Assembly (NCBI RefSeq): GCF_938039205.1
Contig: NZ_CALHVM010000006.1
Coordinates: forward strand, 1 to 64,000
Origin: an uncultured Campylobacter sp.
GTDB taxonomy: Bacteria > Campylobacterota > Campylobacteria > Campylobacterales > Campylobacteraceae
DNA: 64,000 nucleotides
Direction of reading: 5' to 3'
Part shown: piece after piece, positions 1 through 7,651 of the stretch
How positions within the stretch are numbered: the first letter of the stretch is position 1
How the letters are laid out: each line of letters starts with the position of its first letter
Made by a program: the position numbers and the translations under genes
Notes under the pieces: model-generated
Databases searched by the model: none
Told to the model about the DNA's origin: nothing
The model's input: only the letters and a program-made list of their open reading frames with translations

Positions 1-39
1 GAACTCATCGTAACTTAATGCTCCTTTGTGTGAGATTAA

Positions 40-306
40 GTTAAAGAGAGCCTTTTTACATTATTTACTTTGTCGGCGATTTCTTGGACGATTTTAAATT
101 TTAGGTTGGCACGCGTCACGCAAAATCCGCTGTTTAAAATTTATGCCTACATGTTTATACTCTCGGTTTTATCCGGCTACATCGCGGTTTTTGCAAAAAC
201 GTAAATCGGCAGCGCGCTCCACTGGATCAATATCTTGATAACGGCGACGGCTCAAGCTTTGCTCGTTGGCGCATGGTACGGCGTAGAAGATATGGAGGAT
301 GTTTAG
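40..306 (+). pseudogene. Decayed small membrane protein (about 88 codons, internal stop)
   Basis: One frame reads through as a plausible protein with about three hydrophobic segments, ending in GVEDMEDV before a TAG at 304-306. It is broken by an in-frame TAA at 202-204, after FAKT. No ATG, GTG or TTG with a ribosome binding site is visible at its left end; the frame simply opens after a TAA at 37-39. The reading is continuous in hydrophobicity on both sides of the stop, so a single-base change of a sense codon is the simplest history. I do not recognise the family. It could also be chance coding potential. Confidence 0.4.
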
Positions 307-319
307 TCAAATTTGACTA
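304..319. repeat. 16-bp perfect palindrome TAGTCAAATTTGACTA
   Basis: A perfect inverted repeat centred on AAATTT, and the longest uninterrupted copy noticed of the GTCAAATTTGAC motif that recurs through the window. It begins on the stop codon of the decayed membrane gene. Further copies follow at about 583-596 and, for example, 37413-37426. Confidence 0.75.
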
Positions 320-606
320 TAAAATGCACAGATAACGGCTCTACGCGGTTTAAATTTAACCTGCCGAGCGCCGGTGGAATTTGGCAAATTCGAGTTAATT
401 TTAGCTACGTTCGGCTTTATTAAATTTACAAAAGCGGCTAGTAAATTTAAACAGATGAGTACCGATTTTGCCGCCGTTCCTATCAAAAAGGTGCAGATTT
501 GGCTGCCCGCATATAAATTTGACAGCCGAGCCAAATTTGACAAATTTTGGCAAATTTTAGTGAGGCCGTTTACCGAGCCGCGCGTCAAATTTGACCCAAG
601 CTCGCC
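307..606. other. Intergenic region rich in AAATTT motifs
   Basis: No convincing gene. Both strands carry open frames, but these consist largely of repeated KFD, NLT and KFN-like peptides produced by AAATTTGAC motifs, with no start signals. The ppk2 gene ends at 607, so this stretch is its 3' flank. No clear terminator hairpin was recognised. Confidence 0.6.
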
Positions 607-1416
607 CTACCCGTTCATCTTGGATAGCTTCTCGTTTTTGAGATTTGCCTCCATCTGGCGTATCTCCTCCTCGCCGCTCCTTACGACGTTTTCGTCGCAC
701 TCGAAGTTTTTGGCGTCTATTTTTTTCGGGTATTCGACATTTGCCAGGATATATCTAAAAAGGTTGATGCGAGCCTGCTTTTTACTGTCTGAGACGATGA
801 TCGTCCACGGACAAAACGGCGTGTTTGAGGCTAGCAGCATCGAGTATTTGGCGATGGTGTACTGATCCCAGAGCTCCTGGCTTTTTTCATCCACTGGGGA
901 GATTTTAAACTGCTTTAGCGGGTCGGTTAGGCGCTCTTTGAAGCGCTTTTTTTGCTCCTCTTTTGAGACCGAGAGGTAAAATTTAAAGAAAATTATGCCC
1001 GAGTTTTTGATCATCTCCTCAAATTTAGGCACCTCACGTAAAAACTCCTTGTGCTCCTCCTGCGTGCAAAAGCCCATAACGGGCTCGACGCCGGCGCGAT
1101 TGTACCACGAACGGTCAAAGATCACGATCTCGCCCGCACTTGGCAAATGCGCGACGTAACGCTGAAAATACCACTGCGAGCGCTCAACGTCGCTTGGCTT
1201 TTCAAGCGCCACGATACGGCATCCGCGCGGATTTAGGTGCTCGGTTAGGCGCTTTATCGAGCCGCCCTTGCCCGCCGCGTCGCGCCCCTCGATGATGATG
1301 AGTACGCGTAGTCCCTGCTCTTTTACGTGATTTTGAAATTTTAAAAGCTCAATTTGTAGTTTTCGTAGCTCATGCTCGTAGTCAAATTTCACGCTATCCG
1401 TGCCGTTTTTACTCAC
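607..1416 (-). CDS. ppk2: Polyphosphate kinase 2 family protein
   Basis: 269 residues. PPK2 enzymes transfer phosphate between polyphosphate and nucleotides (commonly polyP plus GDP or ADP to NTP) in the cytoplasm. Visible family marks are the Walker A loop GRDAAGKGG at about residues 44-52, the lid/Walker B region FDRSWYNRAGVEPV at about 100-113, and the RFKERLTDPLKQFKISPVD segment. The length fits single-domain class I PPK2. Translation starts at a GTG (1414-1416) behind a very strong AAAGGAGG site at about 1421-1430. It stands alone, divergent from dsbD. The preferred nucleotide cannot be read from sequence. Confidence 0.93.
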   Translation of the reverse strand: MSKNGTDSVKFDYEHELRKLQIELLKFQNHVKEQGLRVLIIIEGRDAAGKGGSIKRLTEHLNPRGCRIVALEKPSDVERSQWYFQRYVAHLPSAGEIVIFDRSWYNRAGVEPVMGFCTQEEHKEFLREVPKFEEMIKNSGIIFFKFYLSVSKEEQKKRFKERLTDPLKQFKISPVDEKSQELWDQYTIAKYSMLLASNTPFCPWTIIVSDSKKQARINLFRYILANVEYPKKIDAKNFECDENVVRSGEEEIRQMEANLKNEKLSKMNG

Positions 1417-1555
1417 TCTAAACCTCCTTTGGGTATTTTTAAAATGTTACTATCAAATAATTAAAATTTAGCTAAAATACGCCTCTTAATTTAACATTTA
1501 ACGCTGACTTTATGGGAGCTTGTGTAAAATACGACAAAAAATTTCAAGGAATATT

Positions 1556-3427
1556 ATGATTTTTAGGATGATTTTTGCGGCAATTCTGACTTGCTGTGCT
1601 ATGTTTGCCGAACCGCTTTCGGTCAAAGAAGCCTTCGGCCTCACCGCGCACGCCGACGAGCAAAACGTCGAGTTTAGATTCGCCCCTGCACCAAATATCC
1701 ACGTCTACAAAGACAGCCTCGCAGCTAGCCTAGAGGGTAAAAATCTAAACTCGTATCTAAACTTTCCAAAAGGCGAAATTTACGACAAACGCGAGGTTTA
1801 TACGGGCAAATTTAGCCTTTTCGTGCCGATAAATTTACTAAAAGGGCTTAGCGGTGGCGAAAATTTCACCCTAAAGCTCGAATATCAAGGCTGCGCCAAA
1901 GACGGCATCTGCTACCAACCGCAAGTGCTCAAATTTAGCGTCAAAAAGGGGCTTGGCGGCTACTCCGTAGCGCAGTTCATAGAGGCCGCCGAGCCTGAAT
2001 TTGCCGGCTCGCAGGCGCCGCTCTCCGAGCAAGACTCCATCGCCGCAAGCCTTAGCAGCGCAAATTTCTTCCTCTCGCTCGCCACGTTTTTTGGCTACGG
2101 ATTGCTGCTCTCGCTCACGCCTTGCATCTTTCCGATGATACCGATCCTATCGTCAATCATCGTCTCAAAGCAAGCTAGGGGTGAGAAAAACGGCGAGGTA
2201 AATTTAAGCGCGCCAGACGAAACTTCGGCCAAATTTGATAGCGACAACCCGCACGCTAAAAAGGACAAAAACAAAAACTCGCGCGCTACGAGCGGCTTTT
2301 TCCTCTCTCTTATCTACGTTTTTGCGATGGCGTGCGCCTACGCGGTCGCAGGCGTGGCGGCTAGCGTTTTTGGCTCGGGCGTACAAAGCGCACTGCAAAC
2401 CCCAGCCGTACTGATCGGCTTTAGCCTAGTTTTCGTAGCACTCGCGCTTTCGATGTTTGGACTTTACGAACTTCAGATGCCCCTTGCCATGCAAAACGCG
2501 CTTAGCAAAAAAGCCCAAAGCAAAGGCGGTATAATCGGCGTTTTTGCGATGGGATTTTTATCCGCGCTCATTGCTAGCCCATGCGTTGCCGCACCGCTTG
2601 CGGGCGCGCTGCTTTATATCGCACAGAGTGGAAACGCGCTATTTGGCGGGCTTGCGCTCTTTACAATGGGGCTTGGTATGGGTGTGCCGCTACTACTTAT
2701 CGGTGCTAGCTCGGGTAAAATTTTACCGCGACCGGGTGCATGGATGGATAAAATCAAGACGCTTTTTGGCTTTATCATGCTGATAATGGCGGTCTGGCTG
2801 AGCGCACACGTGCTGGGCGCTATGGCAGAGCTGCTGCTTTACGGCATTATCGGCGTGTTTGCGAGCGTATTTTTCGGAGCTTTTGATGCGACAAAGGACG
2901 AGTACGGCAACGGCAAAAAACTACTAAAAGGCACGGCACTGCTAGCCTTTATCTACTCTGTCTTTCTGATCGTGGGCTCATTTTCAGGCGCAAAATCAGC
3001 ACTAAATCCGCTCGAAGGCTTTAAAAATGCAGGCGGCGCAGGCGTAAATTTGAGCAAAAACGAGCCCAATTTTATCGCCGTCTCAAATTTGACCGAGCTA
3101 GAAAATGCGGTAAAGAGTTCGTCCAAACCCGTGCTTATCGATTTTTACGCGACTTGGTGCGCTAGCTGTAACGAGCTTGACGAGATCACATTTAAAGACG
3201 AAGCCGTGCTTAATAAGTTAGCAAATTTCACTCTTTTGCGAGTGGATGTAACAAAAAATAGCAATGACGATGCGCAGATAATGAAAAAATTCGGACTCAT
3301 CGGGCCGCCGGCGATCCTATTTTTCCGTGCTAGTAGTGACGCACAAGACGAGCTAAAAAATGCACGCCTCATAGGATTTTATCCGCCCGAAAAATTTTTA
3401 GCCCATCTTGAAAAATTCGGGCTGTGA
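1556..3427 (+). CDS. dsbD: Thiol:disulfide interchange protein DsbD
   Basis: Inner-membrane reductase passing electrons from cytoplasmic thioredoxin to periplasmic thiol proteins. Order: signal peptide; periplasmic DsbD-alpha domain with the cysteine pair GCAKDGIC; eight-helix core with TPCIFPM and SPCVAAPL; C-terminal thioredoxin domain with WCASC. I start at ATG 1556 because it has AAGGA about 6 bases upstream and gives a clean signal peptide; an earlier TTG at 1520 in the same frame lacks a site. Between core helices (about 2185-2290) is a charged, low-complexity loop containing NLSAP and AKFD, encoded by AAATTT motifs, which looks like an insertion. Monocistronic, with the tRNA-Gln gene downstream. 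Confidence 0.93.
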   Translation: MIFRMIFAAILTCCAMFAEPLSVKEAFGLTAHADEQNVEFRFAPAPNIHVYKDSLAASLEGKNLNSYLNFPKGEIYDKREVYTGKFSLFVPINLLKGLSGGENFTLKLEYQGCAKDGICYQPQVLKFSVKKGLGGYSVAQFIEAAEPEFAGSQAPLSEQDSIAASLSSANFFLSLATFFGYGLLLSLTPCIFPMIPILSSIIVSKQARGEKNGEVNLSAPDETSAKFDSDNPHAKKDKNKNSRATSGFFLSLIYVFAMACAYAVAGVAASVFGSGVQSALQTPAVLIGFSLVFVALALSMFGLYELQMPLAMQNALSKKAQSKGGIIGVFAMGFLSALIASPCVAAPLAGALLYIAQSGNALFGGLALFTMGLGMGVPLLLIGASSGKILPRPGAWMDKIKTLFGFIMLIMAVWLSAHVLGAMAELLLYGIIGVFASVFFGAFDATKDEYGNGKKLLKGTALLAFIYSVFLIVGSFSGAKSALNPLEGFKNAGGAGVNLSKNEPNFIAVSNLTELENAVKSSSKPVLIDFYATWCASCNELDEITFKDEAVLNKLANFTLLRVDVTKNSNDDAQIMKKFGLIGPPAILFFRASSDAQDELKNARLIGFYPPEKFLAHLEKFGL

Positions 3428-3500
3428 AATTTGCGTGGCGATTTTTACGGTTTTATTCTTGAAATTTGAGATAATTAAAGCTGATTTAAATTTCGCTCGC

Positions 3501-3506
3501 TATAAT
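3501..3506 (+). promoter_or_regulatory. -10 element of tRNA-Gln promoter (TATAAT)
   Basis: A perfect TATAAT 12 bases before the mature tRNA 5' end. No good -35 hexamer is seen, which is usual for sigma-70 promoters in Campylobacter. Confidence 0.65.
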
Positions 3507-3518
3507 TTCGCCTATCGT

Positions 3519-3592
3519 TACCCTGTAGTTTAGTGGTAGAACTGCTGACTCTGGATCAGCTAACAGAGGTTCGAATCCTTTCAGGGTAACCA
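3519..3592 (+). tRNA. tRNA-Gln (anticodon CTG), CCA encoded
   Basis: Full cloverleaf of 74 nt: acceptor stem TACCCTG (3519-3525) with CAGGGTA (3582-3588), discriminator A, encoded CCA at 3590-3592. Anticodon stem GCTGA/TCAGC encloses the loop CTCTGGA, giving anticodon CTG, which reads CAG. T-arm AGAGG/CCTTT holds the loop TTCGAAT. U8 and the U1-A72 pair expected of tRNA-Gln are present. C. jejuni is usually described with the TTG isoacceptor, so this may be a second tRNA-Gln reading the G-ending codon. Confidence 0.93.
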
Positions 3593-3821
3593 TCAAACCC
3601 CTTTTAAACACCCAAAATACGGCACTTTAAACAGATTTGTTATACAGTTTGTTGTACACTTGTTGATTTTGCTAGGCCAACACTACTAACGCTCTATTTC
3701 TCTAGTCGTTGCAGTAGATTTTTAGCCGCGGATTCTTTTAGGTTAGGCGTTTGTGATACTTCAGCTCCGCGCAGTCAAATCATTGATCAAATTTAGCCTT
3801 AGCTATGCTGCTTCGCAGACC

Positions 3822-4187
3822 CTACTCCGCCGTTTTTGAAAAGGTAAATATCTTTTTAAGTTTTACAAGCCCAAGCTTTACGCCGCTATATCTCATTATC
3901 TTTGCCATCTGCGTCCATCTAGGCTTTTCGTAGCACGGATGAGGGCATTTGCGGCAACTCGGTTTGATATCGTGCGAACAGGCCAAAAGCCGCTCATGAG
4001 CGTAGAAAAACAGCTGCTCGCACTCCGTACAAAGCTGCGTCTGAACGCTACGGTTTAGACTTTCGCCCTTATAAATTAGTTCCAAATTTATCTCACGCTT
4101 TGGCTCTAGTGCGTGTTTATCAGTGCAGTAAGTCTGTAAAAATTTCGCCAGAGTCGTGACCTGTTCGGTAAATTTCTCATTCGTCAT
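3822..4187 (-). CDS. YgbA-like protein (nitrous oxide-stimulated promoter family)
   Basis: 121 residues. The cysteine layout CTEC...YAHERLLAC...CRKCPHPCY followed by a PRWTQMAKIMRYSGVKL tail matches the YgbA/NO-stimulated-promoter family, small proteins whose E. coli member is induced by nitric oxide. The clustered cysteines suggest metal or Fe-S binding, which is inference. It lies downstream of kdsB, with a gap of about 46 bases, on the same strand. Its molecular role is not established from sequence. Confidence 0.8.
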   Translation of the reverse strand: MTNEKFTEQVTTLAKFLQTYCTDKHALEPKREINLELIYKGESLNRSVQTQLCTECEQLFFYAHERLLACSHDIKPSCRKCPHPCYEKPRWTQMAKIMRYSGVKLGLVKLKKIFTFSKTAE

Positions 4188-4233
4188 GCATTTTATCTTT
4201 GGGCAAATTTACCAAATTTCGGGGCTTTCGGCG

Positions 4234-4953
4234 TTAATCTATCAGAGCGCCGAATTTCGCCCGCGCCCTTTGCAGATCCTCCTCGCAGTCTATGCCGATG
4301 CTGTCGCTTTGCACTTCGAGCATGAGGATTTTTTCGCCGTTTGATAGAGCGCGCAGTTGCTCGAGCTTTTCGGTATTTTCAAGCGTCGACGGCGCAAATG
4401 AGCAAAATCTTTTTAAATTTGCCGCACTGTAGCCGTAGATACCCAGATGCGCCTTGTACGCGTCAAACGGCGCGCGGTCAAACGGGATGCGCGATCGCGA
4501 AAAATAAAGCGCGTAGCCCGAGTCGTCGGTCACGACCTTGACCAGGTTTTTATCGTCCGCTAGCTCGCTACCCACAAATTTAAAGCACGAAAACATAAAT
4601 GCTCTCTCCGCGTTTTTCTCGCAAAATTCTCTAAATTTGACGATATTTTCAGGCTCGATAAAGGGCTCGTCGGCCTGTACGTTTATGATGATTTGGCTAT
4701 CTTTGACGCCGAGTATTCCCGCAGCTTCGTTGATGCGGTCGGTTCCGCTTTGATGAGCCTGGCTCGTCATCACGGCTTTAAAGCCGAATTTTTGCGCGAT
4801 CTGCACCACGCCCTCGTTGTCTGCGGCGATCACGACCTCGTCAGCCGCGCTCACCCTGCGCGCCGTAGCGACCAACATTGGCACGCCGTTTATTTCGCGT
4901 AAAATTTTATTAGGCATTCGCGTCGAAGCTAGCCTTGCGGGGATAATAATCAT
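4234..4953 (-). CDS. kdsB: 3-deoxy-manno-octulosonate cytidylyltransferase
   Basis: About 239 residues; activates KDO as CMP-KDO for the inner core of lipooligosaccharide, in the cytoplasm. It begins with the family's nucleotide-binding start MIIIPARLASTRMPNK and contains VQADEPFI and the LEQLRAL segment. I use ATG 4951-4953, which overlaps the thrC stop as ATGA, rather than a TTG four codons upstream, because the conserved family start is MIIIPARL. Translationally coupled to thrC. The lpxK/thrC/kdsB grouping is shared with C. jejuni. Confidence 0.95.
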   Translation of the reverse strand: MIIIPARLASTRMPNKILREINGVPMLVATARRVSAADEVVIAADNEGVVQIAQKFGFKAVMTSQAHQSGTDRINEAAGILGVKDSQIIINVQADEPFIEPENIVKFREFCEKNAERAFMFSCFKFVGSELADDKNLVKVVTDDSGYALYFSRSRIPFDRAPFDAYKAHLGIYGYSAANLKRFCSFAPSTLENTEKLEQLRALSNGEKILMLEVQSDSIGIDCEEDLQRARAKFGALID

Positions 4954-6410
4954 CGCTCGATCCAAGCTAAAATTTTAGCTTCTATGTCGCTTTTTGCGGC
5001 GATTTCGTTATGCACGACGGCTTTTGTAAAGAGCGATTTTATCGCGCTTGGCACTTCGTCGTTAAACTCCGCCGCCAAGGCCTCAAGCCCGCTTTTTTCG
5101 TCTTTTAGCGTTTTGTTTTTTAGCGCCTTAAACATACTCGGAGCAAATTTGACCCAGTGTGCGGTAGACGTTATCACGCACGGACGCGTCAAATTTGCCG
5201 CCGCTTTAAAGCATGTAGCCGTGTGCGGATCGACGGCGACGCCTTTTGCCGCCCACTCTTTTATGTATTTCTCGCACTCCTCGTCGCTGCAAAAATCAGC
5301 GTCAAAGTCCTCTTTTAGTGCGTCTAGCTCGCTGCTTGAAAGCTCGTAAAAGCCCTCGCTCGCGAGACTATCCATCAGCTCCTTGGTTCTCACGGCGCCG
5401 AATTTATCAAAAAGCAGCCTCTCGACGTTTGATGAAACCAGGATATCCATCGCAGGACTGATCGTCTTAACCAGGCTTTTGCCGCGCAGATCGTATCGCC
5501 CCTGCGTGAAAAACTCAGTAAGGATGTTATTTGCGTTTGAGACGATTTTGATTTTACCGATTTTTGCGCCCATTTTTTTGGCGTAGTATGCGCCCAGAGC
5601 GTTGCCAAAGTTTCCGCTAGGCACGACGATGTCAAATTCGCCCTTTAGCTCGCCCATTTTTAGCAGATAAACGTGGGCGTAAACGTGATAGATGATCTGA
5701 AATAAAATCCGCCCGAAATTTACCGAATTTGCCGCCGAGAGCGAGAGACCGGCAGCGCTTAGGCGCTCTTTAAATTTCTCGCTAGCTAGCAGGCTTTTTA
5801 GCGCGAGCTGCGCATCGTCGAAGTTGCCCTCTATGCCGATTACTTTGAGGTTTGCGGCGTCGGCATTTATCATTTGTAGGCGCTGTACCTCGCTCGTGCC
5901 GTCTTTTGGATATAGGCAGACAACCTTGACGCCCGGTGCGTCCGCAAAAGTCTCTAGTGTCGCAGGCCCCGTGTCGCCGCTAGTCGCGCACATTATGAGG
6001 TATTTTTCGCCTCTTTTTGCAGCCAGCTCGCTAAGCAGCGCGCCAAACGGCTGCAGCGCCATATCCTTAAACGCGCGCGTAGGTCCGTGATAAAGCTCGT
6101 TTACGTAGAGGTTTTCGCCGATTTTTCGCACCTGCACGGGATTTTGCGGATCGTCAAATCTCTCATACCGCTTTACCGCCCTCTCAAACATCGCCGCGTC
6201 CGCATCAAATCCAAATTTCTCTATGATTTTCAGAGCGATTTGCGCGTAGGTTAAATTTACCGCCTCCGCAAAAAATTTATCATCCAGCTGCGGTAGCTGC
6301 GTCGGTGCGTATAGCCCGCCGTGAGCGGAGCTAGGGCTCAGTAGCGCCTGGCTAAATTCCACGCTTTTTAGGCTCTCACCCGCACTCGCTCTAGTTTGAA
6401 ATAACTTCAT
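4950..6410 (-). CDS. thrC: Threonine synthase
   Basis: 486 residues; PLP enzyme converting O-phosphohomoserine to threonine. The PLP lysine lies in GPTRAFKDMALQPFG (about K115), the phosphate-binding region includes CATSGDTGPA, and the long form with N-terminal SPSSAHGGLYAP is the E. coli/yeast-type class. The start ATG overlaps the stop of cutA (ATGA) and its own stop overlaps kdsB the same way, giving a tightly coupled cutA-thrC-kdsB unit. Confidence 0.96.
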   Translation of the reverse strand: MKLFQTRASAGESLKSVEFSQALLSPSSAHGGLYAPTQLPQLDDKFFAEAVNLTYAQIALKIIEKFGFDADAAMFERAVKRYERFDDPQNPVQVRKIGENLYVNELYHGPTRAFKDMALQPFGALLSELAAKRGEKYLIMCATSGDTGPATLETFADAPGVKVVCLYPKDGTSEVQRLQMINADAANLKVIGIEGNFDDAQLALKSLLASEKFKERLSAAGLSLSAANSVNFGRILFQIIYHVYAHVYLLKMGELKGEFDIVVPSGNFGNALGAYYAKKMGAKIGKIKIVSNANNILTEFFTQGRYDLRGKSLVKTISPAMDILVSSNVERLLFDKFGAVRTKELMDSLASEGFYELSSSELDALKEDFDADFCSDEECEKYIKEWAAKGVAVDPHTATCFKAAANLTRPCVITSTAHWVKFAPSMFKALKNKTLKDEKSGLEALAAEFNDEVPSAIKSLFTKAVVHNEIAAKSDIEAKILAWIER

Positions 6411-6709
6411 TTACTTTCCTTTTTTATCCATTTTTTGTATTTTTTGCTAGCTTTGTCCACCTTAAAAGCCACAATCTCAGGCAGCTCGTAGTCGTGATGT
6501 TTCGCGATAAATTTAGATACTTTTTTAAATTTAACCGCGGTTTTTATGAGTAAAACTCGCTCCTTTTCGTCCTTTATCTCGCCGTCCCAAAAATAGACGC
6601 TATTTGCCTTAAAAACGCTGACGCAAGCGGCAAATTTAGCTTTTACGAGCTTTTTGGCTAGAGCTTTGGCTGCGGCCTCATCGGCGCAAGAAGTTAGTAT
6701 AAATTTCAT
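6407..6709 (-). CDS. cutA: Divalent-cation tolerance protein CutA1
   Basis: 100 residues, the usual length of the trimeric CutA1 fold. Recognisable are the ILTSC..EAAAKALAKKLV start, the FAACVSV segment with its cysteine, VYFWDGEIKDEKERVLLIKT, and the HDYELPEIVAFKV motif near the end. Linked to copper/divalent metal tolerance, but the biochemical role remains unclear in the family. ATG start; stop overlaps thrC by 4 bases. It is an addition to the nadE-lpxK-thrC-kdsB order known from C. jejuni. Confidence 0.93.
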   Translation of the reverse strand: MKFILTSCADEAAAKALAKKLVKAKFAACVSVFKANSVYFWDGEIKDEKERVLLIKTAVKFKKVSKFIAKHHDYELPEIVAFKVDKASKKYKKWIKKESK

Positions 6710-6736
6710 TTAATGCGTCCCAAAATTTTTAGGAGA

Positions 6737-7651
6737 TTATAGAATTTTCTCTTTGATAATTCGTTTAAATTTATCCGCCAACGTCGTTTTTAGCGCGATA
6801 ACGGAGAGAGGCAGGCTAAACTCCTCCATCTTTACGGCGTCTTTTCGCGTGACCAGTAGCGATGTAGCACCGTAATGAGCTAGGATTTTTGCTAGCTCGT
6901 CCCGCGAAAACGCGTAGTGATCGGGATAAATCTCGTGCCCTACGCAAAGTCTAAAGTATGGCTCCAAACGCTGCGGATTTGCGATAGCGGTCACCAAAAC
7001 CATCTTTTTAGTTTGATTTATGATTTCGCTCGCACGAATAAAATCCTCGCCCTCTTTTACGACGTAGTCGGCTTTGGCGTAAAATTTGCTCGGGTAGCGA
7101 TACGCGCCGCTAGGCAGGACGAAATCAAAATAGGGCTTTGCCGATGGGCGGATTAGGACGTTAAATTTTTTGATGTGAAATTTACCAAAGCCATCATCGA
7201 GCAGCACGTACTTTGCACCCATTTTTTTGGCCTCATTTATCGCGATGTCGCGGTTTTCGCTCACGATGACGTTTGCGTTTTTCACGCTTTTTGCGTACTC
7301 CATCGCCTCGTCGCCGCTAACCGCAACGCCTACTAAAATTTCGCCCGAGACTGCGACTTTGACGAGTCCGCTTGAGGCCCTGCCGTAGCCTCGCAGCACG
7401 ACGAAGCCGCCCTCAAATTCGTTTAATATAGAAATACTCAGCGGCGTCTTTCCGCTGCCGCCTAGGGTTAAATTTCCGATGCTGATAATCGGAATGCCAA
7501 AATCCAAAGTTTTGCTAAATTTGGATTTTAAAATCACGCCAGCACAGTAAAGCGAACTGAGCGGCAAAAGCGCGACAGCCAGGCACTTTTGCCATAAATT
7601 TGGAGTGTAAAAATACTCCTGCGCGAAGGCGTAAATTTTCCTTTTAAACAC
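6737..7651 (-). CDS. lpxK: Tetraacyldisaccharide 4'-kinase
   Basis: 304 residues; inner-membrane-associated kinase that phosphorylates the 4' position of the lipid A disaccharide precursor. Marks: N-terminal hydrophobic helix (CLAVALLPLSSLYCAGVIL), the P-loop IGNLTLGGSGKTP (GGSGKT about residues 64-69), and YVLLDDGFGKFHI. Starts at GTG 7649-7651, inside the end of the upstream aminotransferase-like gene (8-base overlap), so the two are probably co-translated. Confidence 0.93.
   Translation of the reverse strand: MFKRKIYAFAQEYFYTPNLWQKCLAVALLPLSSLYCAGVILKSKFSKTLDFGIPIISIGNLTLGGSGKTPLSISILNEFEGGFVVLRGYGRASSGLVKVAVSGEILVGVAVSGDEAMEYAKSVKNANVIVSENRDIAINEAKKMGAKYVLLDDGFGKFHIKKFNVLIRPSAKPYFDFVLPSGAYRYPSKFYAKADYVVKEGEDFIRASEIINQTKKMVLVTAIANPQRLEPYFRLCVGHEIYPDHYAFSRDELAKILAHYGATSLLVTRKDAVKMEEFSLPLSVIALKTTLADKFKRIIKEKIL

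Noticed and set aside
307..606. Open frames on both strands between the decayed gene and ppk2
   Set aside because: Their sequence is mostly AAATTT-derived KFD/NLT peptides, with no ribosome binding site and no recognisable domain.
3640..3780. Phage integrase remnant next to the tRNA
   Set aside because: The 23-residue frame is too short and lacks the recombinase R-H-R-Y residues; kept only as a weak lead.
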